Assembly (NCBI GenBank): GCA_030374735.1 | Contig: JASCIV010000064.1 | Location: 1-55,792, forward strand | Reading direction: 5' to 3' | Source: Gracilaria caudata | Taxonomy: Eukaryota > Rhodophyta > Florideophyceae > Gracilariales > Gracilariaceae | DNA: 55,792 nt | In this document: piece by piece, positions 49,703-55,792 of the stretch | Layout of the letters: every line of letters starts with the position of its first letter | How positions within the stretch are numbered: position 1 is the first letter of the stretch | The notes under the pieces: generated by a model | Told to the model about the DNA's origin: nothing | Databases searched by the model: none | Seen by the model: only the letters and a program-made list of their open reading frames with translations | Position numbers and translations under genes: made by a program

Positions 49703-50833
49703 CTATATCGAGCTTCCTCCGAATATTTGATCATCGTCCTCATGATGAACAGCTTTCACGGATCCAGTGACAGCGTGGTGATACGGGTTTTGTTCACCCA
49801 TTACTTCTATGCTTAATCTTTGATCCATCACGAAAGAAGGCATAACGCCAGCTTTGTAACTTACTTTCCCCACCATTTTCCCTGGTACTCCGCTAATAAT
49901 CGCAAAAGGTTCAACCGGCTTCAAGACCACGGAGCATGCCGCAATGTGGGCTCCAACCCCTACTTTTATGTTTCCGAGTATCGTAGCACCTGCTCCGATC
50001 ATAACCCCGTCCCCAACTTTCGGATGGCGGTCCCCTGTCTCCTTACCGGTTCCTCCAAGCGTAACGTTGTGAAGCAGAGAAACGTTATTTCCAAGAGTAG
50101 CTGTTTCCCCAATTACAATTCCTGTCCCGTGGTCAATGAGGACTCCCTGACCAATTTTGGCTGCGGGGTGAATGTCTACAGCAAAGCGACTAGATATCAT
50201 TGACTGCATGTAAAGCGCTAAACTAGTCCTACCATTTTCCCATAACCAGTGAGCACATCTCCAACTCTCTAGCGCATGAAACCCTTTTGAATAAAGCAAC
50301 ACACGTGCAGCGTGACTGCTGGCTGGATCTCTTTGCATAACCGCCGCAATATCTGCTCGGACAGCCTTGCCGTACTCTGGGTCGTCGGCCATGGCTTCTC
50401 GAAAAAGTTCGACCCATTGCGTGGCTTGAAATGTTGGCGTATCCAGAGCGTTCCCAAGAGTAGTGGCAAGTGTTTCTTCCAATGTTTCATGCACAAGAAT
50501 GGTGGCGTACAAGGCACTGGCAAGCTGCGGTTCCTCTGCCGCAGCAGTTCCGGCTTCTCTCTTCATTAGCTGCCACAAGGGGTCGTCCTCCCCGTGCATT
50601 GACTGAGTCATTTCTTCCACTGTCACTGAATGACCGAAACCATTCCCTTTTTCACTCCGCGATACGTGTGGCGTGCTTGTTGAAATTTTGCTCACCCTTG
50701 GTGCTTGCTGGGGACGAAACGTTCCGTTTGAAGATGAGGGGGATTGTTTCGAGCAATACAGCGTGTGATGGGTTGCCCGTGAAGAAAGAGGGACGGGGAG
50801 CACATATGCTGTGCGGACTCGTCGGGGAGGCAT
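49703..50833 (-). CDS. cysE: Serine O-acetyltransferase, probably plastid-targeted
   Basis: 376 residues from the ATG at 50833 (the frame continues upstream only to a GTG). About 75 S/P/T/R-rich residues precede the enzyme and look like a transit peptide. The N-terminal helical domain (DDPLWQLMKREAG to HALESWRCAHWLW) is followed by the left-handed beta-helix with catalytic DHGTGIVIGETA, LLHNVTLGGTG, DRHPKVGDGVMIGAGA and VPGKMVG. It makes O-acetylserine from serine and acetyl-CoA, the first committed step of cysteine synthesis. The C-terminus ends in isoleucine (IFGGSSI), the residue that inserts into O-acetylserine(thiol)lyase to form the cysteine synthase complex. Confidence 0.93.
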   Translation of the reverse strand: MPPRRVRTAYVLPVPLSSRATHHTLYCSKQSPSSSNGTFRPQQAPRVSKISTSTPHVSRSEKGNGFGHSVTVEEMTQSMHGEDDPLWQLMKREAGTAAAEEPQLASALYATILVHETLEETLATTLGNALDTPTFQATQWVELFREAMADDPEYGKAVRADIAAVMQRDPASSHAARVLLYSKGFHALESWRCAHWLWENGRTSLALYMQSMISSRFAVDIHPAAKIGQGVLIDHGTGIVIGETATLGNNVSLLHNVTLGGTGKETGDRHPKVGDGVMIGAGATILGNIKVGVGAHIAACSVVLKPVEPFAIISGVPGKMVGKVSYKAGVMPSFVMDQRLSIEVMGEQNPYHHAVTGSVKAVHHEDDDQIFGGSSI

Positions 50834-51294
50834 GGGGAAAGCTGAATAAGAGGCACTCTCCACACAAAAGAGTGCCAGGCTCGCGCAGAATAGTCGATGA
50901 CCTTTGATTTGCTAGCGGGTGCAACTGCAGAGACCTCACTGTCTGGCCCTTTTGAAGTCATGAAATGAGAAGTCACTTCCACCGATGGATGCAAACAGAA
51001 ATTTATTTAGCTGATTCAAAGGTATCACAATCACACCTTCGACGAATGAAATGTTGCGTGATGGGCCTCCGCTCCATAGATACAAGTGGAAATTAGAGGT
51101 CACGATCTGAGAAGAAAATGTACACGTCATGCGATGTTTCTGTTTCGGTCGTGAGGAATCTGTCCGGGAAAGCATGCAGACATTTCTAGAAATACAAGAG
51201 TACCGAACCCGTAGCGATACCTTTCGTAGAACGCTTTCAGACAACATATCTGTGTGTAGTTACAACGTGCATGTGGCAGCTTTACCGTGCGTAA
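50834..51294. other. Intergenic region upstream of serine acetyltransferase
   Basis: Holds the SAT promoter and the 3' UTR of the aminopeptidase gene. No clear TATA box or gene. Confidence 0.4.
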
Positions 51295-53446
51295 TCATTG
51301 CTCTGAGGATAAGTCTTTCTCGATCATCTTTCTGGCAATACTATGATAAGAATTCTTCAGCGAGCTAAAGAGCTCTTTCGCGTACTGACCACGCGGATAT
51401 ACATGATACAGGTCCTTGAACAATGGCCGAACGAACTTCATCCGGCCTTGAGTTGATACGAAGTCTTTCACATTGTCCAGAACCTTTTCGTACTTCGCCT
51501 TGAGTGCAATTCGGCACCACGCAAATCTGATTTCAGAGTTACGCATACTATTGAAGTCGCACACAGCCTGCAATATACTTGCACACTTTTCATTCCAAAC
51601 GACCCCATCTCTTACGGTACTCCCTTCACCGATCTTAGCCCGAAGCTCATTCAAAAAGCACAACTTCTGTTTTGGCCCCCATCCCGTAAACTGCGCGCTC
51701 CAACTGTGGAACTCTTTGTGCGCTTTTTGCAGTGTATCTTCTTCCTTCTGATCATTAGTAGCAACAAAGAATTTCAGCCATTCATCCGCCCGTGTGGACG
51801 CTTCTTCAAGAAGCGACGTGTCCACCGGAGCTAAATCCGGGCATTTTCCAGTTCCATGGAGCCATAAATCTACGTCAACCTCTTCTGCACTCTTTGGGAA
51901 GCTCTTTTCAAACATTCGGACAAAGTCCGAGCTCGATATTGACTGGTACTTGAACTTGTGAAAGTATTCTCTCAGGAATTCTTGAACAAAAAGAGCGGCG
52001 ACGCAAGAATCAAGAGCAATAAGTTTAAGTCAGCAAGGACGAAAAAGAAAAGAAACGCATGAGACAAACTTACCGTGGAAGTCAGAGCCGTAATCTCTCT
52101 TGACACAGTGCTCTAACCAGAGCAAAAAGTTGTATCCTTTTTCGTATGGAACACAGGAGAAGTAATCATCCGGGTCTTCCCCGTCTTTGAGCTTGGTGAC
52201 CAGCGATGTTGTCTTGTGATGCTCACCTACGGAAGAAAGATAGTTGTTCAATGATTGTCGACCCGCTATTGCATCTAGCCCTTCCACTCCAGATCCATAC
52301 ATTTTGCTGAGTATCCGACGTTCCAGTTTCACAGTAAAACCTTCATTTATCCAAAAGTGACAGCAGTCCCTGCATGAGACGAGGTTGCCAGCCCAGCTGT
52401 GTGCTATCTCATGTATTATGACATTAACAAGCGAACGATCTCCCTGTATTCCAGTAACAACACAAAGCAATGAGTGACATTGTCGATGAGGCTGCAGGAA
52501 AAAAAGATAGCGAGAATTGATTCAAACGTACCGATAGAAGGGTTGGAGTTACAAAGGTAAGCATAGGATTCTCCATCCCACCATAGGGGAAGGAGGCCGG
52601 GAGGACAAGAAGATCATATCTCCCCCATACATACGGTCCAGCCAGCTCTTCCGCTGTGGTTAACATCTGCTCTACATCTGCAAATTCGCTTGCTGCGCTT
52701 TCGATGACTCCAGGCTGCGCCCAAACCTTGCATCTCGACGACAAAGGCCGGCTTTCCAAGCTACCACAAGCAAGAGCGAACAGATATGAAGGTATTGGCA
52801 CAGCGCAATGAAATCGGGAGGAACCATCAGGATCATCACTCTCTGACGGAACGCGTTGAGCTGACATAACAACGGGCAAATCATCATATGGTGGTAAAAC
52901 AGATACAACAGCAGTGTATGGTGATTTTACTGCTGGTGTGTCTTGACATGGGAAAATAGAGCGAGCATGTATCGCTTGAGCCTGAGTGAACATGAAAGGC
53001 TGACCGGCCGCTTGTTCAGGTGTTAACCAGTCGCACGCACCCCCAGCAGGGGATCCACCGCCGCAGCCGTCTGTCTCGTAGGATATGCAAACTTGGAACG
53101 TCGGCGAATCGGATTGAGGAACGTCTATAGATAATACGCCACCAACAGGAGACTCATCCTCCTGGGCCGTATATGGAATCGACGTACCGTCTGAAGCGGT
53201 AACCGACTTCACTTCGATTCCCCTTATATCGAGCGCAAGATTTTCAGAAGACTGAAGCTTTCGAAAAGTGTAAATAGCACGGCCGATGAGACGTTTCTTT
53301 TCGAAGTCGATGGTTAAATATATGCATACGTCGTCGGTGAAATGCACCCCCGGCCACGAATGAGAAGCAGGATCCTTGAAGTATGGCAATGGCGGCTTCA
53401 CCGTATCGGGCGGTAAGGGAGGGAACTGTTGCTCTTTAAGAACCAT
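51295..53446 (-). CDS. LTA4H: Leukotriene-A4-hydrolase-type M1 aminopeptidase (3 exons)
   Basis: Exons on the minus strand: 53446-52532, 52443-52074 and 51980-51295, giving 656 residues (human 611, yeast 671). Splicing joins TPTLLS|GDRSLVN and DFH|E|FLREY. The exopeptidase motif is GGMEN (289-293); zinc ligands are H316, H320 and E339 in HEIAH-x18-E; PYEKGY carries the catalytic tyrosine; QGRMKFVRPLFKDL near the end carries the arginine and lysine that bind the substrate carboxylate. The start region has the beta-saddle of M1 enzymes. Aminopeptidase activity is likely; leukotriene hydrolase activity need not be. No targeting peptide is seen. It lies upstream of, and on the same strand as, the SAT gene. 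Confidence 0.92.
51981..52073 (-). other. Intron 2 of the LTA4H-type gene
   Basis: 93 bp, GTAAGT donor and TTCAAG acceptor, phase 1. It has a CTGAC branch-like word and no earlier AG after the donor. Confidence 0.85.
52444..52531 (-). other. Intron 1 of the LTA4H-type gene
   Basis: 88 bp, GTACGT donor and TACAG acceptor, phase 0. Removing it restores the conserved TPTLL(A/S)GD(K/R)SL junction. Confidence 0.85.
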
Positions 53447-54460
53447 GGGTTCTCGTTAAACCAGCCAGCACCGGTTACAAACAGTCTGAAAGGTAGATCT
53501 GGAGAGCTCGAAGATTGTCCACTTCTGCGCCACCAAACCACCGCGTCTTCTTTCGAATTTCGAAGTTTGCGGATGAACAATATTCCAAAAGCACGGGTCA
53601 AAATCTCTTTTTCTAAGCAATTCGTTTAAAGTTTAAGGCTCATACGTGTCACCGTTGTTTGAATAATAAAACCACGGGCTTTGTATCCTAAAGGGTTGAG
53701 CCTCAAGGCAACCCCGTTGAGGGTTGCTCCGGCTCCCATGTATCAATCTGTAAGGGTAATCCCTAGGCATACGGAGAATCGACGCACTGTGAGAACTGTC
53801 GCTGGACCCCGCCAGAACTGTGAACTTCGAAGAGGGCAGGTGCCCGTGCGCCTCTGCTGGTTGCCTGCCGAGAGAGAACGGCCGGCGACTGCAGCGCAAT
53901 TTTGTTTAGTCGGTGCAAAACGCGGAGCAGGGACACCGCGTACGCAACGAGGGGTTCTGCGTACAGCGCGGTTAGCGCGTTCGCCTTGCAATGGGTTTCG
54001 CGGGAACAAAACCGTCCCTCAACACAACGCGCAAAAGCCCTACTAACTTCAAAGATTCTACCGACCCATTCGTTGCATTCGAAACTCAATCAAACATATA
54101 GACCGCTCCACGTTAGCTGAGTCTCTTCTTTCTTAGTGTCTTCCAACTTCGTAAGCCGTGATGGTGGATCTCAAAACCACAAACAATAATAAAACAATGA
54201 CACCATGCACCCGACATACATCGCACCAGTTAACTCCAAATGCCAGACAACAAAAAAAACCCTTTAGGACAAAACTATGAAGTCTCTGTGGGAAAAAAGT
54301 GAAGGATTGCAAACGTCTTAAACGAAAAATCACAACACGAAACAAAAAATAACGAGAGATCTATAAAACAGCAAAGCACAAGCAAAAATATAAACGAACA
54401 AAAAACGTTAGAGAAGTTAGTGTATCCCAACAATTCTGGATTAAAACTACCCAAGAGTAA
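53447..54460. other. No gene recognised; hairpin and AT-rich stretch
   Basis: Left part holds the aminopeptidase promoter. A two-part hairpin lies at 53698-53735: GAGCC/GGCTC outside and GCAACCC/GGGTTGC inside. About 54130-54430 is very A-rich. Frames here look like chance. Confidence 0.4.
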
Positions 54461-54895
54461 TCAACCAACAGTTCTCTTCAAACCAGGGAGGGACACACAT
54501 TTGTTGAGTATTTCGGAGATCTGTAGACTCGTTGGCATGTGACCAAGAACCACAATCTTGTTGCGATTTAGATCGCGAACATGGTGCGTATTGAAGTCTA
54601 TTTGCTTATTGAGTTCCAAAATATGTGTATTAATCGTCAATGACAACGCAGCAGAGCTATACTGAAGATTGTCTGTAGCTTCGAGAACTGCAATCCCTGT
54701 TAGAGGTGCTTTAACCGACTTAGTCGTTCGAGCCACTCTACAGAGCAAATTATGAGCATTACGGCTAATAGCGGGTGTATCGGCTGCATCATCTGCGTCC
54801 CACTGACCGCGTGCTTGACATGCGCCATGGCTGTGACAGCATGCCGATGGAAAACGTGTGATACGGTATAGTTGGGTTGGTGGTTGGCACAGCAA
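54461..54895 (-). other. Orphan open frame, possible terminal exon or relic
   Basis: 144 codons open to a stop at 54461, with protein-like composition (NNLQYSS-like and LSLTINTHILELNKQIDFNT segments), but with no ATG before about codon 119. It may be the last exon of a gene whose upstream exon lies to the right, or a relic. An AG-rich acceptor-like sequence (CTACCAG) lies just upstream, at about 54900-54906. Family not recognised. Confidence 0.3.
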
Positions 54896-54962
54896 GACTG
54901 GTAGATTCTCTAATATTATTTAGTTCATTTTACCTACATTTTCGGGAGGTGCAGCTACTGTA

Positions 54963-55645
54963 AAGTGTCACGGCCGAAGGCTCTGACACTTGTAGTGCAA
55001 TGGAAAAAACCCACAACACACCGAGAAGTTCGGGATCTCGCCCTCTGTTGTGGTAGCTGGGCGGCAGAGCCTCTCCAGTTTGACAACACGAATCCCGGGT
55101 GTACGTCCGGGGTCAGCCTTCACGACAAGCGTCGGAGAGTCACGAGGTACACGTCGTAGACGGTTACGGACCACGAGTGTGGGTGTAAGGTTCCTCCTTA
55201 CGGAGTATGATAACCCGTATAACGGAGAGTGCGAGGAGCCAATAGGGCTAAGAGCACCGGAGGAAATCCGCGAAAAAGCCACCCGAAGTTGGGGAAAGAA
55301 CAACCACAAACAGTGGGCATACGACAAAGAAACCGGGCCTCGAGGGCACGGAGAACGGTCACGAGATATCGGAAAACCAACCCTATACGGGGACGAGCAC
55401 ACGGTGTATACCGAAATAAGAAGTAGATAAACGGTATAATAGTGTCGGCAACTCTAGATGCGCCAAGGGCGGTGATAGTCCGTACACTACGGGTGCGCAC
55501 ACTCCGCGCTGAGGTTAACGACACGCCGAGGCGGAAATCTATCAAAGCGAAACACGACTTAGTCGGGAACCCCTTGGTTGGGGAGGTTTACTTGGTGGCG
55601 AAGGCCCATGGCCGAGCCACTATATAGTTTGTCAACCTCCCTACA
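54963..55645 (+). other. Hairpin-rich segment, candidate structured RNA
   Basis: Many perfect stems follow in series. The strongest: 54963-54970/54984-54991 enclosing GCC-GAA-GGC; 55011-55018/55046-55053 enclosing 55022-55026/55036-55040; 55185-55190/55196-55201; 55570-55573/55580-55583; and a terminal nested structure, 55581-55588/55634-55641 around 55595-55599/55616-55620 around GGCC-CAT-GGCC. Several 4-bp stems lie between them; some of those are expected by chance. A 126-codon open frame (55050-55430) overlaps but starts at a non-convincing codon. The nature of the segment is unknown. Confidence 0.35.
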
Positions 55646-55792
55646 CTAGGTGTAAAATATATAAATAATTATGTAAATTACCAGCAATGCTGTACCAACC
55701 ATCCGATGCAACCGTGATAAACGTGGACCACTCACACCCATATTGGGGCTGCGCTGCACGCACACGCGTACACATCGTCCACCAAACACACC
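55646..55792. other. AT-rich right end, no gene seen
   Basis: The hairpin-rich segment gives way abruptly to AT-rich sequence with TATATAAATAATTATG, then ordinary sequence to the window end. Confidence 0.4.

Noticed and set aside
55560..55641. rRNA fragment or group I intron at the right end
   Set aside because: GGTGGCGAAGGC resembles a 16S word and GATAGTCC resembles a group I S element, but neighbouring conserved sequence and pairing partners are absent.
1..55792. CRISPR arrays or bacterial operons
   Set aside because: No regularly spaced short repeats of that type. Spliceosomal introns, TATA promoters and alternating gene orientation mark the DNA as eukaryotic nuclear.

Overview
The window looks like nuclear DNA of a red alga, most like Porphyridium or a close relative. 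Evidence: a nuclear-encoded phycobilisome linker with an N-terminal plastid-targeting sequence, a plastid-type one-helix light-stress protein, plastid FabG and serine acetyltransferase with N-terminal extensions, a giant homomeric acetyl-CoA carboxylase, and compact, mostly intronless genes. The few introns found are 58-93 bp with GT-AG borders. Genus is inference; no search was run. Several long reading frames have no ATG at their 5' end, so each start given here was checked against the sequence.

Layout. 1-3.5 kb: gene-poor, with a decayed minus-strand coding relic and an 89-bp direct repeat carrying tRNA-like A/B boxes. 3.5-15 kb: CZIB-type zinc protein; NUMOD3-motif protein; Csm1/Pcs1 (monopolin)-like coiled-coil protein; RAD54B; a 1346-residue protein with possible Treslin-like features; fructosamine-3-kinase-like protein. 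Consensus E2F sites lie before the Csm1-like gene and the 1346-residue gene, suggesting S-phase or meiotic co-regulation. 15.5-23 kb: acetyl-CoA carboxylase. 24.6-25.8 kb: secreted poly-acidic protein. 26-36.2 kb is accessory: a frameshifted gene relic, a TATA-to-AATAAA unit made of self-complementary repeats and a predicted pseudoknot (candidate structured ncRNA), a degenerate non-LTR reverse transcriptase, a one-helix protein gene, a decayed GC-rich minisatellite, and an apparently intact Mutator-like transposase divergently paired with a zinc-finger gene. 36.9-41.1 kb: TypA/BipA GTPase (three exons), POP5 and organellar EF-Ts. 42.3-53.5 kb: a secreted protein, phycobilisome linker, FabG, VOC protein, TFIIA large subunit, serine acetyltransferase and an LTA4H-type aminopeptidase (three exons). 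53.5-55.8 kb: an orphan reading frame and a strikingly hairpin-rich segment of unknown nature.

How the genes fit together: ACC and FabG supply fatty-acid synthesis (cytosolic malonyl-CoA and the plastid FAS cycle). The linker and one-helix protein serve light harvesting and photoprotection. TypA, EF-Ts and POP5 serve translation and RNA processing. RAD54B, the Csm1-like protein and the 1346-residue protein are plausible chromosome-maintenance functions. Genes alternate in divergent and convergent pairs; convergent stop codons are as little as 8 bp apart, so 3' UTRs must overlap. No rRNA, functional tRNA or CRISPR was found.
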